Shown here: in pieces, positions 41,523 to 48,873 of the stretch
How the letters are laid out: the number at the start of each line of letters is the position of its first letter
Position numbering within the stretch: the first letter of the stretch is position 1
DNA from: Prosthecobacter gellanilyticus
GTDB taxonomy: Bacteria; Verrucomicrobiota; Verrucomicrobiia; Verrucomicrobiales; Verrucomicrobiaceae
Length of the DNA stretch: 64,000 nt
Reading direction: 5' to 3'
Assembly: GCF_007992435.1 (NCBI RefSeq)
Contig: NZ_BKAG01000005.1
Coordinates: 1-64,000 of the forward strand
Notes under the pieces: model-generated
What the model was told of the DNA's origin: nothing
What the model saw: only the letters and a program-made list of their open reading frames with translations
Databases searched by the model: none
Translations under genes and position numbers: made by a program

Positions 41523-43239
41523 TCTCCCGGATCACCCTCCGGTCCAGGTCGTGAAAGGCCTTCCCGTCAAAGAGGATGCGCTCGAACTCCACCTCCACCT
41601 TCTTCACGCCGGGTTCGCCGTGGTAAGTCTTGTCCGGTGGTTGGGTAGAGTACACATAGGCGTGCAGCGGGGGTGACAGGAAGTGCAGCACGTCCGCCAG
41701 CGTGCCTTTGTGCGCCTGGTAGTTCTTCATCCAGGTCCGGATGAACTTGTCAAAGTATGGGATGAGCTTCACATCATCCGCCGGTTTCTTGCCCAGTGTG
41801 CCGAGCTTCTGGACCAGGGCGCGCGCCTGCTCCACATCCGTCACTCCGCGCATCTCATGAGCCTTTTCCCATTCATGGATGGCGCCAAAGGTGCGCGTGA
41901 GGATCTTCTCACCCTTCGCGCCACCGTCAGCGAGCTGCAGGTAGTGGTACTGCGCCTGGATCATCGGGAAATCATAGGGCTCGAAGAACGTCGGCGTGAT
42001 GTACAGCCTGCGCCCGTCTTCCATCACCGCATGCAGGGCATAGCGCTCGGTGATCTGGGAGTCGAACCACGCCAGCGTGCTGGCCTTGTGCGAATGCGCG
42101 GTGATGAGCATGTAGGCCATGGCGGTGAGCATCATGGGCAGGGAGAAGAGCGCCACGCTGCCTGGGTGGTTCTTCGCGGCATCCTCGTCATCTGACGGCT
42201 TGCTCCAAAAGGCGGCGACGATGGCCAGCTGCGTGAGAATCCAGTTCCAAAAGGTGTCTCCTGAGAAAACCAGGATGCCCATGTGCAGCATCGCGCGGCC
42301 CACGGCCAGCAGCACAAACCAGCGCCGGTTCCAAAAGGCTGCGAGCAGCGCCACCTCGACGAAGATCACGAAGAGCTTCAGCGGCAGTCCGAAGGGCTGC
42401 AATGTCTCATGCAGGCGGATGACACCCGCCTGGTCCCAGAGCGCGTTCCAGCCATACAGAAAGGTGGAGACGGTCAGGTTGTAGAGGTCATCGTGCAGGG
42501 TCCAGTCTAACCAATTTTGACCAATCTCCAGCTTGGCCAGCCCGGGCATCCAGTAGTGGATGATGTTTGCGCCCACAAAGGCCACGGTCAGCGCTGGAAG
42601 ATGCTGGGGGAACCAGCGGACGATCCACGGCCGTGCGAGGCCCGCGGCGCCGAGCATGTAGGCCATGTCCAGGATCATCTTCCGGTTGGTGAACTCCGCA
42701 TCCGAGAGTCCCGCGCCGCGCCATTGCAGGTAGCTGTACATCACGCCAAACATCAGCAGCGGCAGCGCCGATGGGCGCCGGAGCGCCGCCACACCGAGGA
42801 TCAGGATGATCACACGGTCCAGCAGGTGCGCCTGACCGTAAAAGTAGTTATACGGGTAGAGCGCAGTCGTCCAGGTGAGGATGACAATGATGGCCCACGC
42901 CACGTAGTGAACCTTTCCTCCCGGGAAAAAGCCGCGCCATGTCCGCCACTCGCGGTTCTGCCAGGCAAACAGCCCGCCGAGTCCCGCTCCCAGCCAGAAA
43001 GGCCAGTGGCTGAGGTTCTTCACCAGCGCCGCCAGTAGAAATGACCCGGCATAGTCAGGAAAGATGAGCTTCTCCGCCGGCAGCCGCACCAGACGATACA
43101 GTCCAAAGATCGCCCCAAGCACGGCGAGCATGCCCAGGCACTGTTTCCAGGGAAGAGAGCGGGGAGGGGAAGCGGAGGGAGATGCCGTGGCAGCCATGCG
43201 CGTCACCGTGGCATGGGCTGCGACTTGCTCAACACTCAC
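41509..43239 (-). CDS. Polytopic membrane protein of unknown function
   Basis: This is a 576-residue protein with about ten membrane helices in residues 30-400 (for example CLGMLAVLGAIFGLYRL, AIIVILTWTTALYPYNYFY, LFVIFVEVALLAAFW, MMLTAMAYMLITAH) followed by a ~190-residue soluble C-terminal domain. Several His and Trp residues occur inside the membrane part (LHDDLYN, AMLHMGILVFSGDTFWNW). That pattern slightly recalls HTTM/vitamin-K-carboxylase-like proteins, but I do not assign it. Its start overlaps the stop of the GDYXXLXY gene by four bases, so it is the last gene of a coupled three-gene operon. Confidence 0.75.
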   Translation of the reverse strand: MSVEQVAAHATVTRMAATASPSASPPRSLPWKQCLGMLAVLGAIFGLYRLVRLPAEKLIFPDYAGSFLLAALVKNLSHWPFWLGAGLGGLFAWQNREWRTWRGFFPGGKVHYVAWAIIVILTWTTALYPYNYFYGQAHLLDRVIILILGVAALRRPSALPLLMFGVMYSYLQWRGAGLSDAEFTNRKMILDMAYMLGAAGLARPWIVRWFPQHLPALTVAFVGANIIHYWMPGLAKLEIGQNWLDWTLHDDLYNLTVSTFLYGWNALWDQAGVIRLHETLQPFGLPLKLFVIFVEVALLAAFWNRRWFVLLAVGRAMLHMGILVFSGDTFWNWILTQLAIVAAFWSKPSDDEDAAKNHPGSVALFSLPMMLTAMAYMLITAHSHKASTLAWFDSQITERYALHAVMEDGRRLYITPTFFEPYDFPMIQAQYHYLQLADGGAKGEKILTRTFGAIHEWEKAHEMRGVTDVEQARALVQKLGTLGKKPADDVKLIPYFDKFIRTWMKNYQAHKGTLADVLHFLSPPLHAYVYSTQPPDKTYHGEPGVKKVEVEFERILFDGKAFHDLDRRVIREITME

Positions 43240-43787
43240 TTCACACGGTCCTTCAGGATCTCGCGGAAGGGTTTCCCATCCAGCGTGAGATCAGCCAGCA
43301 CCGCCTTGCCGTTCAGCACTTTCACTTCCGCGATGATGCCCTTCGTGTTCCGGATGTTTTCCGCAAACCACTCGTCCGCCTCCGGGGCCAGCTCCTCATT
43401 GAGATAGTAGCGCTCAAACGGCCAGTCGATGCTGGCCTGTTTGTCATAAGAAGAGTGCACGCGGACATGCAGGTAGTCACCGCTCGCGGGCTTGGTGAAG
43501 CTCAGGCTGGAGAGCGTGGCCAGACCATCGGCACCGGTGGTGAGGCTGACATAGCCCATCTGCTCCTCCGGGGCTTCCATGCCTTCAGGCAGCGGAACGT
43601 TTGTCTGCTCCGGCCGCACGGCCAGGTAGCGGCCGCGCAGCGGATCATAGGGATCTGGTGCGGCGCATTTCACGCGGATCAGCGTGCCCTTCGTCAGTAC
43701 CCCTTCATAGGTCCAGATCTGGGAGAGCGGCACGGCCCATTGAGCCAAGGCTGTGATGGCAAAGATGATGAGCGGCAGTGATTTCAT
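43236..43787 (-). CDS. GDYXXLXY-domain protein
   Basis: This is a 183-residue protein with an N-terminal signal or anchor helix and the motif region KCAAPDPYDPLRGRYLAVR, corresponding to the 'GDYxxLxY' box (here G-R-Y-L-A-V-R, so Asp is Arg). These proteins are usually encoded directly after DUF2157 membrane proteins, as here; the 4-base overlaps on both sides indicate translational coupling. A function is not established. Confidence 0.78.
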   Translation of the reverse strand: MKSLPLIIFAITALAQWAVPLSQIWTYEGVLTKGTLIRVKCAAPDPYDPLRGRYLAVRPEQTNVPLPEGMEAPEEQMGYVSLTTGADGLATLSSLSFTKPASGDYLHVRVHSSYDKQASIDWPFERYYLNEELAPEADEWFAENIRNTKGIIAEVKVLNGKAVLADLTLDGKPFREILKDRVK

Positions 43788-45091
43788 GACACCTTCTCCT
43801 TCTGTTTCTTGTGATGGCGGCTCAGGACGATGTTGAAGACCAGGAAGGCCACGCCCACCAGGATGAAGGCCAGGCCTTTGAGAAGCAGTGAGAGGTCACT
43901 GTCAAACAAGCGCGCCATGATGAGCACGCTGAGCAGCGCGGCTCCCAGGCGAGGGGCGCCTTTGCGATCCAGGAACTCCAGCGCGATGAGCGCGAGGCCG
44001 ATGAGCGAGAGATGCACCAGCATCAGCCACGGCACCACATGAGGGGCATTTTCACCCGCAGCCAGGGCGAGCGCAGGTGTGACGGCAAGGGAAGCCACCG
44101 ACAGCACTGCCCAGCGCCTGCGCAGGATGGCATGCACGGCAAACGCCCCGGTCACGATGATCAGCACCCATGTCCAGGACAGCTTCCCGGCGATGGAGAT
44201 GGCCTCGATGGTCTCATGACCTGCACTCAGGGATGTGCCGATGACGCCGAGCGGCAGCAGGTAAAGAAAACCCAGCACCACCTGAGGTTTGGATCGTGTG
44301 GGAGCATGGATGGCGGCTTCCGAAATCGGCAGCAGGATCATGGCCGCTGCCGTCAGGCTCCACAGCCAGACCACCGCTTCAAAATCCGACCACGGATGTT
44401 CAATCATTTGGTAGGCCGCGGCTGCCAGGCCCATGCTGGCACTAAGGGCGATGGCCCAGCGCAGAGTGGTGGAGAGAGGCTTGTCAAACTTCCACCCAGG
44501 CCAGAAGGGGAAGAGGCCGAGCAGCAGCAGCGGGTAAGCCCTGGCGCTTTCATACCATACGGGATGGCGCACATCATCCCGCAGGCTCCAGACGGTGATG
44601 CAGACGAGGTAAAAGATCACCACGCCATAGGATCTCATCAGCCAGGCCAGTGGCAGGCTGAGCAATGCCCAGGCGAGCACGAACTGCGGCCAGTCGCCGC
44701 CGAGATTGTAGATCTGCGAGACGATGGCGATGCATGCGCCTGCCGCCATCGCCTGGAAGAAAGCCGCCGTCTCGCGGATCCAGCGCGCGCAGGCATCTCC
44801 CTGCTTCAGCGCCCACCAGGAAGCCGCCTGCGCTCCCAGCAGCGGGGCAAAGGCGAACATCAGCCGCACGGGCCTGTTAAAGTGGTCCCAGTTGTAGCCG
44901 ATGATGGCAATGAGGCCGACACCGATGAGCAGCGCCCCCAGCACGCCCATGGCTACCTGGGCGATGCCCGGGCCTGAATCATCATGCGGATGCCGTTGAC
45001 GCAGCTTGACCGCGTTTTCAGCGGTGATGAGACCTTCACGCTCCCATTCCGGGAGTTGGGTATGCAGCCAGCGATGATTGGGAGCGCTCAT
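43784..45091 (-). CDS. DUF2157 multi-spanning membrane protein
   Basis: This is a 435-residue protein beginning with a soluble DUF2157 segment (WLHTQLPEWEREGLITAENAVKLRQRH) followed by about 12-13 membrane helices starting at VAMGVLGALLIGVGLIAIIGYNWDHF, the strongest family signature. It ends in a short basic tail. It is the first gene of the operon DUF2157, GDYXXLXY, polytopic protein, each overlapping the next by four bases. The function is unknown in the family. Confidence 0.85.
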   Translation of the reverse strand: MSAPNHRWLHTQLPEWEREGLITAENAVKLRQRHPHDDSGPGIAQVAMGVLGALLIGVGLIAIIGYNWDHFNRPVRLMFAFAPLLGAQAASWWALKQGDACARWIRETAAFFQAMAAGACIAIVSQIYNLGGDWPQFVLAWALLSLPLAWLMRSYGVVIFYLVCITVWSLRDDVRHPVWYESARAYPLLLLGLFPFWPGWKFDKPLSTTLRWAIALSASMGLAAAAYQMIEHPWSDFEAVVWLWSLTAAAMILLPISEAAIHAPTRSKPQVVLGFLYLLPLGVIGTSLSAGHETIEAISIAGKLSWTWVLIIVTGAFAVHAILRRRWAVLSVASLAVTPALALAAGENAPHVVPWLMLVHLSLIGLALIALEFLDRKGAPRLGAALLSVLIMARLFDSDLSLLLKGLAFILVGVAFLVFNIVLSRHHKKQKEKVS

Positions 45092-45211
45092 GCAGGAGGA
45101 AAAGAACGGTGATCCTGCCCGCGATCAAGGCAGACAGGAACAAAAATCACCGGAAGCCACACCGAAGGAGTATGGCAGCTCTTTTCGACTCTTCGCTGAA
45201 CGCTGTGGCGA

Positions 45212-45868
45212 TCAGGCCAGCACCTTCACCTTCCGGCGCACCGGCTTGCGGGGCTTCGAGGCGGAAGGACGGCGGGCCGCAGAGGCGGGCTTGGCGGCAG
45301 ATTTGGCTGGGGCTTTGGCAGCGAGCGCAGGCTTGGCTGGGACGATCACCTCCACAGGCTGTGCCTCGGGATGGGCTTCCTTCAGCAGACGCAACTCCTT
45401 CTCCACCTCGGCGAGGCGGCGGGAGGTGGCATCCAGCTTCTTGGTCACCAGACGGGCCACGAACTCAAACAGGGCGGCGTGGAAGGCCGGGTCTTCCTCA
45501 CGCGGATGGATGTCCTGGAGGAACTTCTGGTCCACCGCCAGACATAGCGCACGGCTGCCGGCGATGACTGAGGCGGCACGCTTGTCCTGGTTCACCAGGG
45601 CCAGCTCGCCAAAGACATCCCCGGGGCGGGTGATGCCAGCGACGGCCTTGCCCCCCACATGCACCTCGAGCTGGCCGCTCAGGAGCACGTAGATGCGGCT
45701 GTCGATGCTGCCCTCGCGGATGATGACGTCACCGGGATCGCACTGGAGCAGGGAGGAGGAGTTGAGCACCTCGTCGAGCTGCTCGTCGGTAAAGCTGTTG
45801 AGGAAGGGCACGGCCTTCAGCGGTGCCGGCAGGCTTCCTTCCTCGTGAATGTAGGCATACTCTTTCAT
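45212..45868 (-). CDS. Cyclic-nucleotide-binding-domain protein with histone-like tail
   Basis: This is a 218-residue cytoplasmic protein. Residues ~18-135 form a cNMP-binding domain: VPFLNSFTDEQLDEVLNSS, GDVIIREGSIDSRIYVLLSGQLEV, and the phosphate cassette PGDVFGELALVNQDKRAASVIA with the expected Glu and Arg. A short coiled-coil segment follows (DATSRRLAEVEKELRLLKEAH). The C-terminal ~50 residues are Lys/Ala/Pro-rich like histone H1 or AlgP tails. There is no helix-turn-helix, so it is not a CRP-type activator; nucleic-acid or membrane binding through the tail is inferred. Confidence 0.85.
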   Translation of the reverse strand: MKEYAYIHEEGSLPAPLKAVPFLNSFTDEQLDEVLNSSSLLQCDPGDVIIREGSIDSRIYVLLSGQLEVHVGGKAVAGITRPGDVFGELALVNQDKRAASVIAGSRALCLAVDQKFLQDIHPREEDPAFHAALFEFVARLVTKKLDATSRRLAEVEKELRLLKEAHPEAQPVEVIVPAKPALAAKAPAKSAAKPASAARRPSASKPRKPVRRKVKVLA

Positions 45869-45901
45869 GGTTTATGACGTGACTATCTCATGTTTACGAG
45901 T

Positions 45902-45964
45902 CGGGGGACAAGATCAATCCCGGCATCAGGAGGGGATTTTTCGTCACCCGAACGGGGGACAAGA
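45902..45964. repeat. Short direct repeat CGGGGGACAAGA
   Basis: CGGGGGACAAGA occurs at 45902-45913 and again at 45953-45964, 51 bases apart and in the same orientation, in the region upstream of the cyclic-nucleotide-binding gene and downstream of the uracil phosphoribosyltransferase gene. It may be a duplicated binding site for a regulator of the former. Confidence 0.4.
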
Positions 45965-46021
45965 CCGCCTCTTTTGGTCTGGTATTCAAAAAAAGAGCCT
46001 CGGAAGCCGGATAAAAGCGGA

Positions 46022-46651
46022 TCACGTGCCAAAACAGCGGTCTCCGGCATCTCCCAGACCCGGGACGATGTAGGCCCGGTCGTTCAGGCCGTCGTCGATG
46101 GCTGCAGTCACGATGGGCACGTCCGGGTGCTTCTCATGCATGGCCTCCAGCCCCTGGGGACTGCTGACCACGGAGATGAAATTCAGCCGGTTTGCTCCGG
46201 CGGCCTTGAGCTGGGAGATCGCCGCGCAGGCGCTGCCTCCCGTGGCCAGCATGGGATCCAGCACAAACACGTCAGACCGGCTCAGCAGCGCAGGCAGCTT
46301 CGCATAGTAGGGCTTGGGCTTGGCCGTCTCCTCGCAGCGGGCGATGCCAATGTGTGCCACGGTGGCCTCCGGAACGAGGGGTAAAATGGCGTCCGCCAGG
46401 CCCAGGCCCGCCCTCAGGATCGGCACGAGCACGATGGGCCGTGCGAAGGTCTGCCCCTGCATCTCCGCCAGGGGGGTGCGGATGCTGACCTCCTGCGTCT
46501 CCAGGCTGCGGCTGGCCACGGTGAACAGGATCTCCGCCAGCCGCTGCAGGTGCCAGCGGAACTGTGCCGAAGGCGTGTCCTCCTTCCGCATGACCGTCAG
46601 ATGGATCTGGGCCAGGGGATGCGTGACGACGAGGGGCTGGGGAGCAGACAT
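46022..46651 (-). CDS. upp: Uracil phosphoribosyltransferase
   Basis: This enzyme makes UMP from uracil and PRPP in pyrimidine salvage, in the cytoplasm. The protein is 209 residues from the ATG at 46651; the frame extends to 46711 without homologous sequence. The PRPP-binding loop is DPMLATGGSA, with upstream PILRAGLGLADAILPLVPEA, and the uracil-binding C-terminal motif is PGLGDAGDRCFGT, all standard for Upp. It has a single-gene context and reads toward the cyclic-nucleotide-binding gene. Confidence 0.95.
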   Translation of the reverse strand: MSAPQPLVVTHPLAQIHLTVMRKEDTPSAQFRWHLQRLAEILFTVASRSLETQEVSIRTPLAEMQGQTFARPIVLVPILRAGLGLADAILPLVPEATVAHIGIARCEETAKPKPYYAKLPALLSRSDVFVLDPMLATGGSACAAISQLKAAGANRLNFISVVSSPQGLEAMHEKHPDVPIVTAAIDDGLNDRAYIVPGLGDAGDRCFGT

Positions 46652-46798
46652 GGGAGCAGGGAAATGAGGAGAGTTTCGGGAGTGTAGCAGAGGCAGTGTC
46701 GCCTCTAGCATGAGGCCGACACTGCTGGCGACTCAACCGCGAAAACCGCCCTTACCGATAGCGCTGAACCTGCCATTCTGCGGTGCTAACGAGGCAGC

Positions 46799-47686
46799 TC
46801 AGTTCCCAGGGGCTGGTGCAGGAGCAGGCGCCGCTGGAACCGCAGGCTTGATCTCCTCTGGCGGGGCTGCCGGAGGCGCGTCAGGGGCTGGAGTGGAGCC
46901 AGGAACCGCAGGCGGAGTTCCAGGTGCAGGTGCTGTCGGAACTGGTCCGTTCGGATCACCCGGAGGCAGGGCGGTGGCTGCTTCGGCAGCGGCGCTAGCA
47001 TCTGCCGCCTTCTTCCTGGCGTTGGCATACTTCGCGGCGTTGGCCTTGGACTTCTCGGCGGACTGCTTCAGGTAGGTCTGGTAATCTGGACCGCTGCCCG
47101 TGATCTTCACCGGGGTGCCGATGGCCGTGGCCTTGAAGATATTGCCCGCCACCTTCGACGGCAGGCGGATGCAGCCGTGGGAGGCACGCTTGCCCGGACG
47201 TGGGATGGGTCCGATGTGCATGCCCACGCCATCGCCTGTGAGGCGCATGAAGTAGGGCATCTTCGCGGGCTCAAAGCGGCCGCCAGAGGGCAGCAGATCG
47301 CGGCCCTGCTTGAAGTCGGAGTTCACCAGCTTCCCGTTCGCATCGTAGCCCTTGCCGTAGAGGTTCGAGACCTTGTTGGAGACCTTCTCCATGACCTTGA
47401 ACTCGCCCGTGGGTGTGGGGAAGCTCGGGATGCCGGTGGCCACATAGGTCCAGCCGATCTGCTCCTCGCCATTGAAAAGGTAGGCCATCTGCTCATCCAC
47501 ATTGATGCGGATGGAGGTCACGCTCTTGCCCTCGCCCTTCCATTCAAAGAGGCCCACGGGTTTAGCCGGCGGCTGGGGCACGGGTTCAGGCGGAGTCTCA
47601 GGGGTCGATTTACAGGCGGACAGCCAGAGGGCGGTGGTGACAAGGCTGGCGCGTGCGACGTGACGGAGCAGGGGGTAAAGGCGCAT
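46799..47686 (-). CDS. L,D-transpeptidase (YkuD) lipoprotein
   Basis: This periplasmic enzyme cross-links peptidoglycan or attaches proteins to it. The ATG at 47686 gives a lipoprotein signal with lipobox W-L-S-A-C (Cys25), then a Pro-rich linker. The YkuD domain runs from about residue 58 to 195, with His157 (MHIGPIPRPGKR) and the catalytic S169-H-G-C172-I-R-L. The C-terminus is a long Ala/Pro/Gly tail (APAPGTPPAVPGSTPAPDAPPAA region). It is divergent from the PmoA-like gene at 47821. Confidence 0.93.
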   Translation of the reverse strand: MRLYPLLRHVARASLVTTALWLSACKSTPETPPEPVPQPPAKPVGLFEWKGEGKSVTSIRINVDEQMAYLFNGEEQIGWTYVATGIPSFPTPTGEFKVMEKVSNKVSNLYGKGYDANGKLVNSDFKQGRDLLPSGGRFEPAKMPYFMRLTGDGVGMHIGPIPRPGKRASHGCIRLPSKVAGNIFKATAIGTPVKITGSGPDYQTYLKQSAEKSKANAAKYANARKKAADASAAAEAATALPPGDPNGPVPTAPAPGTPPAVPGSTPAPDAPPAAPPEEIKPAVPAAPAPAPAPGN

Positions 47687-47820
47687 GTAGTGAGAAGTTA
47701 AGCTCACCATACCTTCGGCTCAAGAGCAAGCCTGAGTCCTTTGGTCAGTTCTTACACCGGTCTTACTTTCAGGCGTGTTCGCGAAGAGAAACCACCCTCG
47801 ACCTCCGTTCTGGGTGCGCC

Positions 47821-48795
47821 ATGCGCATCTCCTCCAACCTTCTTCTCATCCTCGGCGCCGCCTTTGCCAGCCATCTGCAAGCTGCCGAAATCCAGGTCGA
47901 AAAAGCCGGCTCCGTGCTTCATTTCACCACCGGCGGCAAAGCCATCTGCGACTACCAGATGGAAGCCGGAGAGGTGCCGGAAGGCGTCGATCCTGTTTTT
48001 AAACACGGCGCGCATCTGCATCCTGTGTATTCGCCTTCAGGCAAGCTCGTCACCGGCAATCATCCAGACGACCATCGTTGGCATCGCGGCATCTGGCTGG
48101 CCTGGACGAAAACGGAGTTCGGCGACTCGCATCCCGACTTCTGGAACCAGGGCAAGGGCGACGGCAAAGACAAGAGCGGCGACAAAATCCTCGCCGAGGT
48201 GCGCTTTGACAAGCTCGTCAAATCCTCGGGCGGTGCCGACAAAGGCAGCTTCACCAGCGAGCATCTGTTTCTTGATCACAGTCATGCCCCCGAACAAAAA
48301 GTGCTGAATGAAACTTGGGATGTCACTGTCTCGCAGCAGACTCTGGATGGCACATCTGCGAACATCATTGACCTCACCAGCACACAGAACTGCGCCACGG
48401 ACAAGGCGCTGAAGCTTCCTGAGTATCACTACGGTGGTCTCGGCGTGCGTGGCAATCTGGCGTGGAATCCCGTGGATGCCGTCACTATGCTCACCAGTGA
48501 AGGTCATGACCGCAAAGCGGGAGATGCCACCAAGGGCAAGTGGGTCCACATCGGCGGTCAGGTGGATGGCGCTCCCACCGGCATGGTCATCCTGATCCAT
48601 CCTTCGAATTTCCGCTTCCCGCAGCCTCTGCGTCTGAATCCGAAGAACCCCCAGCTCTGCATCGCTCCTTCCCAAGGCGGTGACTGGGCCATCGAGCCTG
48701 GCAAGCCTTACGTCTCCAAATACCGCATCCTCGTCTTTGACGGTGCACCGGATGCGAAGTGGATCGAGGCGCAGTGGAAAAAGTATGCGGAGTGA
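47821..48795 (+). CDS. PmoA-like (DUF6807) secreted protein
   Basis: This is a 324-residue exported protein; ATG at 47821 gives a signal peptide (MRISSNLLLILGAAFASHLQAAE). The family segment HPVYSPSGKLVTGNHPDDHRWHRGIWLAW, with its cluster of His residues, and the later GGLGVRGN and HIGGQVDGAPTGMVILIHPSNFRFPQPLR motifs fit the PF14100/DUF6807 'PmoA' family common in Verrucomicrobiota and Planctomycetes. Despite its name the family is not shown to be a methane monooxygenase; it lies among carbohydrate catabolism genes. A related domain sits at the C-terminus of the fusion protein at 53412. Confidence 0.83.
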   Translation: MRISSNLLLILGAAFASHLQAAEIQVEKAGSVLHFTTGGKAICDYQMEAGEVPEGVDPVFKHGAHLHPVYSPSGKLVTGNHPDDHRWHRGIWLAWTKTEFGDSHPDFWNQGKGDGKDKSGDKILAEVRFDKLVKSSGGADKGSFTSEHLFLDHSHAPEQKVLNETWDVTVSQQTLDGTSANIIDLTSTQNCATDKALKLPEYHYGGLGVRGNLAWNPVDAVTMLTSEGHDRKAGDATKGKWVHIGGQVDGAPTGMVILIHPSNFRFPQPLRLNPKNPQLCIAPSQGGDWAIEPGKPYVSKYRILVFDGAPDAKWIEAQWKKYAE

Positions 48796-48813
48796 TCTGC
48801 CTGAAAAGGTGAA

Positions 48814-48845
48814 GGGCATTCCATCGCGGAAACAATGGAATGCCC
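48814..48845. terminator. Hairpin between convergent genes, probable bidirectional terminator
   Basis: GGGCATTCCAT (48814-48824) pairs perfectly with ATGGAATGCCC (48835-48845) over a 10-base loop, in the 78 bases between the convergent ends of the PmoA-like gene and the NHL-repeat gene. There is no strong T tract. A GTTAGGC motif follows at 48854. Confidence 0.55.
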
Positions 48846-48873
48846 TACAATCAGTTAGGCTCTAACGCCTGCC

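Noticed and set aside
46710..47075. Plus-strand Gly/Ala-rich frame opposite the L,D-transpeptidase tail
   Set aside because: The low-complexity sequence mirrors the Ala/Pro tail of the minus-strand gene.
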